A stretch of 64,000 nt of DNA from Citrobacter amalonaticus (GTDB lineage Bacteria > Pseudomonadota > Gammaproteobacteria > Enterobacterales > Enterobacteriaceae): positions 434,001 to 498,000 of the forward strand of contig NZ_JAGTXM010000004.1 of the NCBI RefSeq assembly GCF_018252635.1, given 5' to 3'. The first letter of the stretch is position 1, and each line of letters starts with the position of its first letter. The position numbers were made by a program, and so were the translations under genes. Positions 1 through 7,936 of the stretch are shown one piece after another. The notes below the pieces were generated by a model that saw only the letters and a program-made list of their open reading frames with translations, was not told where the DNA came from and ran no database searches.

Positions 1-185
1 ACGTCGGGCGCGCTCACCGGGTCAGTGCGCGTCTACAGTACGGTTGTACGTGGGTTAACACCCATTTCATGCTGGTGAGCGAAATGCCGCACGGCGGACA
101 GAAACTGTCGGGCTATGGCAAAGATATGTCACTTTATGGGCTGGAGGACTACACCGTGATCCGCCACGTCATGGTGAAGCACTGA
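1..185 (+). CDS. patD: gamma-aminobutyraldehyde dehydrogenase, C-terminal end (partial)
   Basis: The reading frame enters from the left edge (first full codon at base 3) and stops at 183-185, giving the last 60 residues. They match my memory of the C-terminus of E. coli PatD (YdcW), the NAD-dependent dehydrogenase that oxidises 4-aminobutanal to GABA in putrescine breakdown. Recognisable motifs are GCTWVNTH, the HGGQKLSGYGKD stretch typical of aldehyde dehydrogenase C-termini, and the ending VRHVMVKH. The catalytic Cys and Glu lie outside the window. A strong terminator follows, so patD is probably the last gene of its operon. The yncL and ortT genes downstream are where E. coli has them. Confidence 0.9.
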   Translation, partial: VGRAHRVSARLQYGCTWVNTHFMLVSEMPHGGQKLSGYGKDMSLYGLEDYTVIRHVMVKH

Positions 186-211
186 CCGCTCATGTCGGGT
201 AATAAGCGCTG

Positions 212-240
212 AGCCCCGCCACGTGCGGGGCTTTTTGTTT
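212..240 (+). terminator. rho-independent terminator after patD
   Basis: AGCCCCGC (212-219) pairs perfectly with GCGGGGCT (225-232) around a 5-nt loop and is followed by a T tract. It lies 27 bp after the patD stop. Confidence 0.9.
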
Positions 241-313
241 CATTTACCGCAGACGAAGAGAGTATGCTATTGTGAATTTTTAATCAAAAAAAATGAATTT
301 AAATGGAGTGAAC

Positions 314-625
314 ATGATTGTCAGAACCTGGCATGGCTGCGTCCCCGTGCAGCATGGCGATGGATTTGCAACGCATTTAGAACTGACCGGCGTGAAACAT
401 TCTCAAAGCATTGACGGAAATGCTGGAGCATTTGTCAGACGGGAGCGGCAGGGGGAATGGGATCACTTCTTTCTTGCCACGTACTGGCACTCTCTGTCGG
501 CGATAAAAGCCTTTGCTGGCGAGGATTATCACGTCGCGGTGACTTATCCCGATGACGAACAGTTTGAACTACTTTCCGATCCCTATGTGTTTCAGTTTGA
601 GGTCAATGAGAAAGTGCCGCTCTGA
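314..625 (+). CDS. ABM-like (antibiotic biosynthesis monooxygenase fold) small protein
   Basis: 103-residue protein starting MIVRTWHG. ATG 314 is preferred over the upstream start at 293 because GGAG lies 6 nt before it. The pattern of an N-terminal beta strand (IVRTWHG), a central HFFLATYWHSLSAIKAFAG segment and a C-terminal YVFQFEV strand resembles the small dimeric ferredoxin-like ABM fold seen in heme-degrading and quinol monooxygenases. No catalytic residue can be assigned with confidence, so the substrate is unknown. It is a single gene between the patD terminator and a hairpin at 698-720, so it is probably transcribed alone. I do not recall an equivalent at this position in E. coli K-12. 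Confidence 0.7.
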   Translation: MIVRTWHGCVPVQHGDGFATHLELTGVKHSQSIDGNAGAFVRRERQGEWDHFFLATYWHSLSAIKAFAGEDYHVAVTYPDDEQFELLSDPYVFQFEVNEKVPL

Positions 626-697
626 AGTTATCCCGAATGAGTAAACATTAAGGATCATTTACGCTATAACGGGGAAGTGGGAAGATCGGCAGTCGAA

Positions 698-720
698 GGC
701 AGAGAGAGACTCTCTCTGCC
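698..720. terminator. perfect hairpin between ABM-like gene and yncL
   Basis: GGCAGAGAGA (698-707) pairs fully with TCTCTCTGCC (711-720) around 3 nt. It lies between two convergent genes, so it could end transcription from either side, but neither side has a real T tract. Confidence 0.5.
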
Positions 721-745
721 TGTCTGCGCCGCAAGCACTCAAAAT

Positions 746-841
746 TTACATAAACCAGCCAAATCTCAATGAGATAAGCGCAAAAAGACCCACAGCAGCA
801 AAGAGATTGATCAACACTACGGTTCTACTGGAAACATTCAT
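746..841 (-). CDS. yncL: YncL, 31-residue inner-membrane small protein
   Basis: Reading the minus strand from ATG 841 gives 31 residues, MNVSSRTVVLIN... to ...SLRFGWFM, closely matching my memory of the stress-induced E. coli small membrane protein YncL. It is essentially one transmembrane helix (about residues 8-24) with a short basic N-terminus. GGTGG lies 6 nt upstream of the start. It occupies the same place as in E. coli, between patD and ortT. The function is not established in the family. It is too short for most gene finders and easily missed. Confidence 0.85.
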   Translation of the reverse strand: MNVSSRTVVLINLFAAVGLFALISLRFGWFM

Positions 842-1034
842 TTTTGCCACCCTTTGTTAGTGCCCCTTTGTGTATAGTTCGTCATCTCGCGATCCGCAAT
901 AGTACAAAATGTGGACTTAACGTAAGCGGTCATAAAAATCGGTAACGTGTTTGACTAAAAGTGATAAAACTTGATGTGTGTCAAAAAATGGAGCATATTG
1001 CGCGCGTTTTATTCTTCTGGCCGGATGCGCTTAA

Positions 1035-1208
1035 ATGTCTTTGTACCAAAAAATGTTGATGTTCTACGCGGTGATGGCCGCGATTGCTTTTCTGATCACC
1101 TGGTTTCTCTCGCATGATAAAAAACGCATCCGCTTTCTGAGCGCCTTTCTGGTCGGAGCCACCTGGCCGATGAGCTTTCCGGTCGCACTGTTGTTTTCGC
1201 TGTTTTGA
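1035..1208 (+). CDS. ortT: OrtT, orphan membrane toxin (GhoT-like)
   Basis: 57-residue hydrophobic protein, MSLYQKMLMFYAVMAA... to ...VALLFSLF, nearly identical to my memory of E. coli OrtT (YdcX). OrtT is a GhoT-like inner-membrane protein reported to damage the membrane and to help cells under trimethoprim and sulfamethoxazole stress. Two predicted transmembrane helices (about residues 8-26 and 34-55) flank a basic turn, HDKKRIRF. There is no adjacent antitoxin gene, consistent with the orphan label. It converges on srfC, with a hairpin at 1216-1237 between them. Confidence 0.9.
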   Translation: MSLYQKMLMFYAVMAAIAFLITWFLSHDKKRIRFLSAFLVGATWPMSFPVALLFSLF

Positions 1209-1215
1209 ACTGACT

Positions 1216-1237
1216 CAGCCGGGATCCTTCCCGGCTG
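1216..1237. terminator. hairpin between convergent ortT and srfC
   Basis: CAGCCGGGA (1216-1224) pairs with TCCCGGCTG (1229-1237) around a 4-nt loop between two converging genes. The lack of a T tract on either side lowers confidence. Confidence 0.5.
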
Positions 1238-1242
1238 GATCC

Positions 1243-3393
1243 TCAGTCCGTTGACAGCAGCGCGCTTAGCGCCTTTCTGTCGGCTTCCGTCAAAGCCTGC
1301 GGATGCTGATAACCCTTGTTCTCCGTTGCTCGCGTATACAACGCAACCAGCCAGTCATAGACATAGCGGCTGGCGGCGTGCACTGGTTTTTCTTCCAGTT
1401 GTGTTAGTCGCGCCATGGGCTGGCGTTTAACCGCGCTGAAAATTGCCGCTCCTTTGGCGATCCGACTGGCGGGACGCTCTGCCTCATCCACGTCGGCATA
1501 GCCCAGCCAGGCAATAAAGTTAGCGATGCATGCGTGTAACTGGGCACCGCAAACTTCTTCACGCTGCAATAGCTGTTGCAGTTGCTGCGGCAGTTGCAGA
1601 CGGTAGCTGGCGACTGCCAGAATGTCGACGACCTGACGCAGCGCGGCGGGCGTCAATCCCAGACGCGGCGCCTGACTGTCATCGCGGCTCCACTGGCGAA
1701 TATGGTTGAGCCACATGCGATGCGCCTGAAAACCCGTCTCTTTGTTCTCTGCCTGCTGCGGGGCGTCACGGACGTCCGCGAAAAGGTCAATGGCCTCATT
1801 GAATAATCCACTGACCTGTTCTTCACGCGGCTGCTGGACGCGGAGCAGGGTTTCAAACTGTTGTACCGCCGGCAAGAGACCGTCGAGCAGATCGCCGTGA
1901 TGCGCTGCATGCTGCTGTAACTGGCGAACCACCGCTTCTGCGCTGAGCGCTTCGGCGGGTTGCGCCAGCATCAGTTCACGAACACGCTGTTGATGCTGTT
2001 CGCACAGCGCCTGCAGGCGTGCCTGACGTTGTGGGGCTGAAGTGGCGTGCGACAACCACTCGATCAAGCGCAGCAGACTGTGTTTGTCCAGCGCCTGCAG
2101 AGTACCCCAGTGCTGGCCCGGTTTTCCCATCAGATGCTGGACCGCTTCGTCCAGATTTTGCTGCGTCGTAAAGCGCGTATCCTGTGGCGTAATGGCCCAC
2201 ACCACGCCGGGCAACGCGGTCTCACGCGTTGGCTGCGTATCGTGCACCCAGTTGAGCAACGTTCTGGCCGTAGACGGCGTTTGTGTACGGGTGGCGGTGG
2301 CGTTGCAGACGACCAGTACGTCGGGTTGAAGCTGCTGCCGATAATGCTCCAGCAACCAGCCGAGTTTGGCCTTCCAGAGCGGCTGCGGATGAGTGAGCGG
2401 CGCAAGCGGAATATCCAGCAGATCGACGTTATCGAGTACGCCATCTTCCACACGCAGCACCAGCTCACGGGTCAGCAGAGCCAGCGATTCCTGGGCCAGG
2501 CTGACGGCGTTAAGTAATTTCTCATCCACAACCGGATGGACAACCACATCGCTTTGCGCCTCCTGCGAGGCCAGAAACGCCTGGGCGATAAAACTCTCAG
2601 ACGGTAAGCCAAACTGATCGACCAACAGACTCAGCGGCGCGGCGACTTCGCGGGCATGACCAGTCTGCTGGAGGACCTGCGCCAGTTTCAGCCATTGTTG
2701 CGTCAGTTCCGGCTGTTCACCCCACAGCAGCGACCAGGCGCTGGCACGGGTTGAGAGATCGACCGTTGGCAGCAGCAGGGCAAACTGATGCCAAAGCGCG
2801 TCATCAATCTGCTGTTGTGAGGCGGGGACACAGCGCTGCCAGAAGCGGGCAATGGTTGCCACTTCCTGCGCCGTTACGCCCTGAACCGGATGCAACTGAC
2901 GCAGCGACTGCCATTTCTCGATACGCGATTCGATTATCGCTTTTTCCACCTGGCGGTACGCTGGCTGAGTGCAGGCCTGGGCGATGAAGATCTGCACCAG
3001 TTCCGCTTCCGTGACCAGCCGCAAGCGCAGCGGCCATTCGTCATCCGGCAGGTTCTTTGACCGCGTAAAGCGCAGCGCCATGTTGGTTGGCGCGTGTCCG
3101 GGATTGAGATGGCTGAAATAGTCAAAGCTGCGGTCCGGGGTGATAACACTGACTTTTCCATTGCCGCTGCTACACAGCGCGGCGAGGAGATACGCTTTTG
3201 CCGCCTGCGAGTAGCCGTAAAGTCCAATGCAGGCGCGATCGTGATGGGCAGCGTTGAGTGCGGCCTCATTGGCGGCAGCGCCATTGAGTTGCGCCAGCAG
3301 CGCATCCGCGTCGTCGTCCAGCATGATGGCGTGTTGACGGGTACGGTTAACCCACGCGATCGCAGCCTGAGTGGTATTCAACATCTTGCTCAT
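1243..3393 (-). CDS. srfC: SrfC, third protein of the srfABC operon
   Basis: 716-residue soluble-looking protein matching the SrfC family named in Salmonella (SsrB-regulated factor). Near the N-terminus, GLYGYSQAAKAYLL (about residues 57-70) has the spacing of a P-loop, but the usual G-K-S/T is replaced by A-K-A, so nucleotide binding by this site is uncertain. The rest is long, Gln-rich and alpha-helical in character (many QLQQ and LLQ stretches), with no signal peptide or membrane segment. The start codon overlaps the srfB stop by 4 nt (ATGA), which indicates translational coupling. Biochemical function is unknown. In Salmonella the operon is linked to virulence regulation, but Citrobacter-like bacteria need not have that regulator. 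Confidence 0.85.
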   Translation of the reverse strand: MSKMLNTTQAAIAWVNRTRQHAIMLDDDADALLAQLNGAAANEAALNAAHHDRACIGLYGYSQAAKAYLLAALCSSGNGKVSVITPDRSFDYFSHLNPGHAPTNMALRFTRSKNLPDDEWPLRLRLVTEAELVQIFIAQACTQPAYRQVEKAIIESRIEKWQSLRQLHPVQGVTAQEVATIARFWQRCVPASQQQIDDALWHQFALLLPTVDLSTRASAWSLLWGEQPELTQQWLKLAQVLQQTGHAREVAAPLSLLVDQFGLPSESFIAQAFLASQEAQSDVVVHPVVDEKLLNAVSLAQESLALLTRELVLRVEDGVLDNVDLLDIPLAPLTHPQPLWKAKLGWLLEHYRQQLQPDVLVVCNATATRTQTPSTARTLLNWVHDTQPTRETALPGVVWAITPQDTRFTTQQNLDEAVQHLMGKPGQHWGTLQALDKHSLLRLIEWLSHATSAPQRQARLQALCEQHQQRVRELMLAQPAEALSAEAVVRQLQQHAAHHGDLLDGLLPAVQQFETLLRVQQPREEQVSGLFNEAIDLFADVRDAPQQAENKETGFQAHRMWLNHIRQWSRDDSQAPRLGLTPAALRQVVDILAVASYRLQLPQQLQQLLQREEVCGAQLHACIANFIAWLGYADVDEAERPASRIAKGAAIFSAVKRQPMARLTQLEEKPVHAASRYVYDWLVALYTRATENKGYQHPQALTEADRKALSALLSTD

Positions 3394-6371
3394 TTCAGGT
3401 ATACGCTCCCGCTGTCAATCCAGTAATGACTTCCGCTGTGTCGGCGGTCAGCCAGGGTATTCAGTTTTAAGGTCAGGGCATTTGCTGCCACCGGCGTGCC
3501 GTCCTGTAACCACGCATCGCTCAGCACAAACGACTCGGGGCCGGTCTCTTTGTTGCCGCCACGCAGTTGCAGACGCACGTTTAACACGCCGTCACCGGCA
3601 ATATTCTTCGCCAGATCGGCGGAGTTAATGCTCAGCGTATACAGCGGCGTTGCGGGCCAGCGGCTGTTCGCCAGTTGGCGGAAACCGAGCGTGACGTTAC
3701 CGCGCAGCGGGAAATGCACGCGGGTGTCGAGCTTCGCGCCGGGTTTATCAAGATCGATATCCTGATACCAGACGTTTTCCTCACGCAACGTGTTCACCGT
3801 ATTGTCGAGTACGCCGAGGTAACGTACGGTGGAGTAGGCGCCAATATCAGCGGCTTTAAAGTTAAAGCGCGGCAGGCGCAGATCCAGCGCCAGGCTGCAC
3901 AGCATCGCGCCGACGGCGGCGGTGGATTTCGGATTGCCAATGCGCCCCTGCTGGCTGAACGGATACCATTCATGGACGCGATAGTTGTCCATCCACACCA
4001 TGCGGTTGACCGGAACCGGCTGCAGATGGCGGATCAACGCCTGAACCGCCGGAATACAGGTCGGTCTGCCGGTGACCAGCAGAACATCGCAGCAATAATG
4101 CGAAATGGCTTCACAGACCGCATGCAGTGGGGAGGTCAACGTAAACTGACCTGCCAGCATCGCCTCCTGTAACTGGCTGAACTGCACCTGTAGCGGGACG
4201 CTAAACAGATCAAACGTCGGCGAACCCGACGGCAGCGCGTGATCAATCGCCTGCTGAATATAATTGAGTACATTGCGGGTCGGACGATGGTTCAGCAGAT
4301 CGCCAAAGGTGGCGTGCAGTCCGGCCAGCGGATCGTTAATGTCGCTCTGTTCCCAGGCTGACAGTACCGCGTGACCCAGGGGCATAAAGAGTTGTAACGC
4401 AGTCTGTTGCCGCAACACCGCCTGGGTATCGATGCGGCCGGAATCACCAAACAGCGTGGCGAGCAGGGCGGCGGCATCGGTGACGCCCGCCTGCTGTAGT
4501 CGGGTTTGCAGGGCCGGTAGAATACATTTTTGGATCACATCCAGCAGCATGTCGTCCCCCGCGACCTTAAAGCCTTCGCGGAACAGCAGATGCGGTGTGA
4601 TTTTCACATTGGCACCGACGCCATCGTCCAGTTGATAGTGGACAATCGCCATGTCGGTGGTACCGCCGCCAATATCAATCGAGGCCACGCGCAGCGCCCG
4701 GCCTTTGGTCTCGCCGGGTTCGGGTAAGCGATCCGGGCGGGCAAGGGTGTTGAAGAACGCTTCGCTGCGTCCGGCATAATGGGAAATGGCTTCGTTATAC
4801 AGCCAGACCAGTTGGCCACAGCTGGCTTCGTCCCATTCCATCTGAATTTCAGGCACCGGAACTACGCTTTTTTCCTGCTGCTTGCGGGTGCTGAAGTCTT
4901 CGTCCTGTGGGTGCCAGCCCATCGCTTTCCAGACAAGGGCTATCGCTTCGAACATACGCAGACGGAAGATCTCTCGTTCCTGTTTTGGCATCGCCGAAGG
5001 AAGTGTAAGGATCAACGAGCGCAACTGACGCGGCGACGCCGGGAAACCCAGACGCAGTCGGGTCGCAACGCTGTTAATTTGTCCCAGTGCCTGAGCGAGG
5101 ATCTCGCACAGCATATGGGTCATCAGCGTACTGCGGCTATACTGTGGCGAAAACACCGGCAGACGATCATCCTGTGGCAGCGAATAGAGCGGCTGTCCGT
5201 CGTCGTTCATCAGGTTCATCAGTGGAAAGGCGGTGGCAAGCGGTTCGCGCTGGGTTTTGCTGTTCATCTGGCTGAAGCGCCAGTCGTGCAGCACCGGCGT
5301 TTCATCCCACAGATAGCGACGCGGGCTGGAAATGCCGCTGTTGCCGTCCGTGCCCGTGCGCTGCATCGCCAGCTTACGCGCTTCGTCCCCGACCCGCACA
5401 ATCGACGGCCAGATGAACGCATCTTCACGGCCGCTTTCGACTGAGAAATGCTGTTTGCCAAAACGAGCTTCTGAAAATTCAAGACGACTGGTGAACAGTG
5501 GGTCGTTGAGAAACTGTGGTTCGCTCAGCGATCGGACCTGCAGCTCCGCCGTCTGGCGCAGTCCGTCATTGGCGTCGCCATGATCTTCAATCAATACGCC
5601 GCAGGTATGGGTGTTACCGACATCCAGAATCAAATCAACCGGGATCGCCGGGGTACTGAGAGTGTGGGTCACCAGTTTGACTTCCGGTACGGCGAGTTGT
5701 TCCCCCAGTAGCGCCAGCAGATTCAGCCAGTGCGCCTGATACTCAAAGTTGCGCAGCGCCAGGCTGATAGCCTGTTCAGTGCGGTTTTCCTGCTGGCTGA
5801 CGTGGTTGAGAAACACCTCGCGCAGCCAGCCGTCAATCCAGGTCTGATCGAGAAAATCCGCGATCTCATCGTCACGCCAGGCCAGGGCAAAACGGGTGCC
5901 GTTCAGCAGATCGTTTTCGCCGGGCGCAAGCGCGGTGGGCGCATTTTCGCTTAACTGGCTATCGAGTGCGAGTGTGACGCGATGGGTATTGCCCGCGCTG
6001 TCCGGTTCAGCAAGTTTGCGTACCTGAACGCGCGCCCAGTTGTCAGGCCCTTCAACGAAGGTGCGCGGCGGATTAAAGCGCAGGAACGGCAGCGGCAGCC
6101 AGATGCCGTCGAGGACATTCAGGGAATAATGCAACGTTTGCGTACTTTCCGGTTTCACGACTTCCGGCTGCGAGCCTGACCGCGCGGGCAGGGTATAGCG
6201 ATCGTTTGCCAGATCGTAATCCAGACGCAGCAGGGGGCCATTGGCCGTTTTACGCACAAAACGACCATGATGCGCAGATTCCTGCGGTGTCAGCCCAAAG
6301 TCGAGAAACTGAACGCCGCTGTTTGCGATGAGCGTGACGCTCTGTTTGTAATCACACAGATTCACCAGCAT
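3390..6371 (-). CDS. srfB: SrfB, large actin/HSP70-fold (ASKHA) ATPase-like protein
   Basis: 993-residue protein. Three segments fit the actin/HSP70/sugar-kinase nucleotide fold: LILDVGNTHTCGVLIED (about residue 247; phosphate 1), SIDIGGGTTDMAIVHY (about 562; phosphate 2) and LLVTGRPTCIPAVQAL (about 762; adenosine motif). This suggests an ATP-driven chaperone or assembly role rather than a classical effector. I chose ATG 6371, which has AGGTG 9 nt upstream and lies 4 nt after the srfA stop. A GTG at 6383 would add four residues and overlap srfA by 8 nt. There is no signal peptide or membrane segment. It sits in the middle of a tightly packed three-gene operon. The family name comes from Salmonella; no reaction is known. 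Confidence 0.87.
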   Translation of the reverse strand: MLVNLCDYKQSVTLIANSGVQFLDFGLTPQESAHHGRFVRKTANGPLLRLDYDLANDRYTLPARSGSQPEVVKPESTQTLHYSLNVLDGIWLPLPFLRFNPPRTFVEGPDNWARVQVRKLAEPDSAGNTHRVTLALDSQLSENAPTALAPGENDLLNGTRFALAWRDDEIADFLDQTWIDGWLREVFLNHVSQQENRTEQAISLALRNFEYQAHWLNLLALLGEQLAVPEVKLVTHTLSTPAIPVDLILDVGNTHTCGVLIEDHGDANDGLRQTAELQVRSLSEPQFLNDPLFTSRLEFSEARFGKQHFSVESGREDAFIWPSIVRVGDEARKLAMQRTGTDGNSGISSPRRYLWDETPVLHDWRFSQMNSKTQREPLATAFPLMNLMNDDGQPLYSLPQDDRLPVFSPQYSRSTLMTHMLCEILAQALGQINSVATRLRLGFPASPRQLRSLILTLPSAMPKQEREIFRLRMFEAIALVWKAMGWHPQDEDFSTRKQQEKSVVPVPEIQMEWDEASCGQLVWLYNEAISHYAGRSEAFFNTLARPDRLPEPGETKGRALRVASIDIGGGTTDMAIVHYQLDDGVGANVKITPHLLFREGFKVAGDDMLLDVIQKCILPALQTRLQQAGVTDAAALLATLFGDSGRIDTQAVLRQQTALQLFMPLGHAVLSAWEQSDINDPLAGLHATFGDLLNHRPTRNVLNYIQQAIDHALPSGSPTFDLFSVPLQVQFSQLQEAMLAGQFTLTSPLHAVCEAISHYCCDVLLVTGRPTCIPAVQALIRHLQPVPVNRMVWMDNYRVHEWYPFSQQGRIGNPKSTAAVGAMLCSLALDLRLPRFNFKAADIGAYSTVRYLGVLDNTVNTLREENVWYQDIDLDKPGAKLDTRVHFPLRGNVTLGFRQLANSRWPATPLYTLSINSADLAKNIAGDGVLNVRLQLRGGNKETGPESFVLSDAWLQDGTPVAANALTLKLNTLADRRHSGSHYWIDSGSVYLK

Positions 6372-6375
6372 AAAA

Positions 6376-7677
6376 TCAGGCACCTATCTTCTTGAACGTC
6401 AACGGGATCGCGGCTTTCGCATCAAAACGGGCGGTACAAACGGCGACATCATTGGTCCCGGCTTTACAGGTGATTTCCGGCATCGGATAACGCGAACCGT
6501 CGGTGCAGCGCGCATTGCCGCGACTCTTAATCATTAATTCCCCGCTCTGATGTAGCCCCGAGAAGAGATCCGCGCGGCAAACGATGTTATCGCCATGAAC
6601 CACACGCGCCGTGCCTTTATTGTTCTGGATCTGGTAGCGCAGAGACGGCGCTTTACCGGTGACGGGATCTTTCACATCCACCATGACGCGCCAGTTACCG
6701 TTGAGAAAACGCGTGGTGCCGGCCTTCATCTGATTCGCATCCATCACCAGCGCGTCTTTCGGGATCGCGGCAATCACCACCGGCTCATCGATCGGTTTGT
6801 CTTTTTTCACTGGTGTAATGACCTCTGCCTGATGCAGCGGCAGCGCGACGGCGAGCGTGGGCAGAGGCGCCATTTCCGGCTGCGGCGTATTGACCACGTC
6901 CGTCGCAATGGCGGGGGATTGCACTTTCCACAGCAGCGGGGCGGCAACCGCGGCAACGATCACTGCGGCGATGGGCAAACTCCAGAGCGGCAGGCGACGC
7001 GACGGTTTGACCGGGACTGGCGTCACTTTTTCTTCTGTCACTACAGGAACCGGCTGCGGCGGGATCACTGGCTCCGGCTCGCTGACCGGGACGATTGGCG
7101 TGGAGAGTAGCGGTTCGTCCGCCTGGGAAAATGTCACCTCAGGAACCGCCTCATCGACAGGTTCTGGTTCAATATGAATGTCTGGTTCAGGTTCTTCAGG
7201 GGTGCGCAGGCATTCCAGCACATCCTCGCGGATGTTCGCATTGAGATTGATAAAGCCCCAGAAGGTGATGACCGGTTTGCCGTCCACCAGAAAAACATGA
7301 TTCTCACCAGGAAACTGGACTGCCTTTTCCAGCAGCGAACCAAACAGTTGCAGCGACGTTTTCCCGGATTGCAGACTTTTGCGGCTCAGCGATGCGGCGC
7401 TTTCCAGCGTTGCGCAGAGGTAGCGCAGGGCACGAAGGCGCGCCTCTTCATCGGCGGCTTTCCACGCGACGGATGAGCCTTCAACGGGGGAATACCAGTC
7501 AACCCGATCGCCGCTGTCGTTGATTTGTGGAATGGCGAGACAATCCACCATTGCCTGCTGCTTACGCAGGCGGAGCGTTTCGCGAATTTGTAGTGCTGAA
7601 TCAAAGACGGCCTGGCCGCCGCCGCCGACGGCCTGATAATCATCCAGATTGCCGCTGCGCAAGAGTGTTTTTGCCAC
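6376..7677 (-). CDS. srfA: SrfA, membrane-anchored first protein of the srfABC operon
   Basis: 433-residue protein starting at a GTG (7677) with AGGGA 8 nt upstream. The N-terminal 200 residues look globular and cytoplasmic. A Pro/Glu/Val-rich stretch (EPEPDIHIEPEPV, VPVSEPEPVIPPQPVPVV) leads to one transmembrane helix, LPLWSLPIAAVIVAAVAAPLLW, at about residues 230-251. A periplasmic C-terminal domain of about 180 residues follows, with Cys residues in CRADLF, ARCTDG, ITCKAG and VCTARF that could form disulfides. SrfA may therefore link cytoplasmic SrfB/SrfC to the envelope. It is the promoter-proximal gene. Matching to the Salmonella family is confident; the function is not known. Confidence 0.85.
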   Translation of the reverse strand: MAKTLLRSGNLDDYQAVGGGGQAVFDSALQIRETLRLRKQQAMVDCLAIPQINDSGDRVDWYSPVEGSSVAWKAADEEARLRALRYLCATLESAASLSRKSLQSGKTSLQLFGSLLEKAVQFPGENHVFLVDGKPVITFWGFINLNANIREDVLECLRTPEEPEPDIHIEPEPVDEAVPEVTFSQADEPLLSTPIVPVSEPEPVIPPQPVPVVTEEKVTPVPVKPSRRLPLWSLPIAAVIVAAVAAPLLWKVQSPAIATDVVNTPQPEMAPLPTLAVALPLHQAEVITPVKKDKPIDEPVVIAAIPKDALVMDANQMKAGTTRFLNGNWRVMVDVKDPVTGKAPSLRYQIQNNKGTARVVHGDNIVCRADLFSGLHQSGELMIKSRGNARCTDGSRYPMPEITCKAGTNDVAVCTARFDAKAAIPLTFKKIGA

Positions 7678-7936
7678 GATAAGGTCCCTAAGACTTTTTC
7701 ACGCATCTACTTTACGGATTCGTGGCTCAGGCAAACGGTGGAAGAGAAGCAAAAAGGCGTGAATTTTCCCGGCATAGATGCGTTGACGTTTTCGAAAAGC
7801 CTTAACGTAAATTCTGTGGTGAAAGATCCAACAAAAAGGCGCGGATTCGCATAACCTGAGACGGATTTGTTATTTTTCAGTTTTCTTAATCTATGCTCCT
7901 ATAACCCTCTCAATAATAACGATGAAGGTTCATATC

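Noticed and set aside
4779-5444. 221-residue reading frame antisense to srfB
   Set aside because: Shadow of srfB; no ribosome site or family match.
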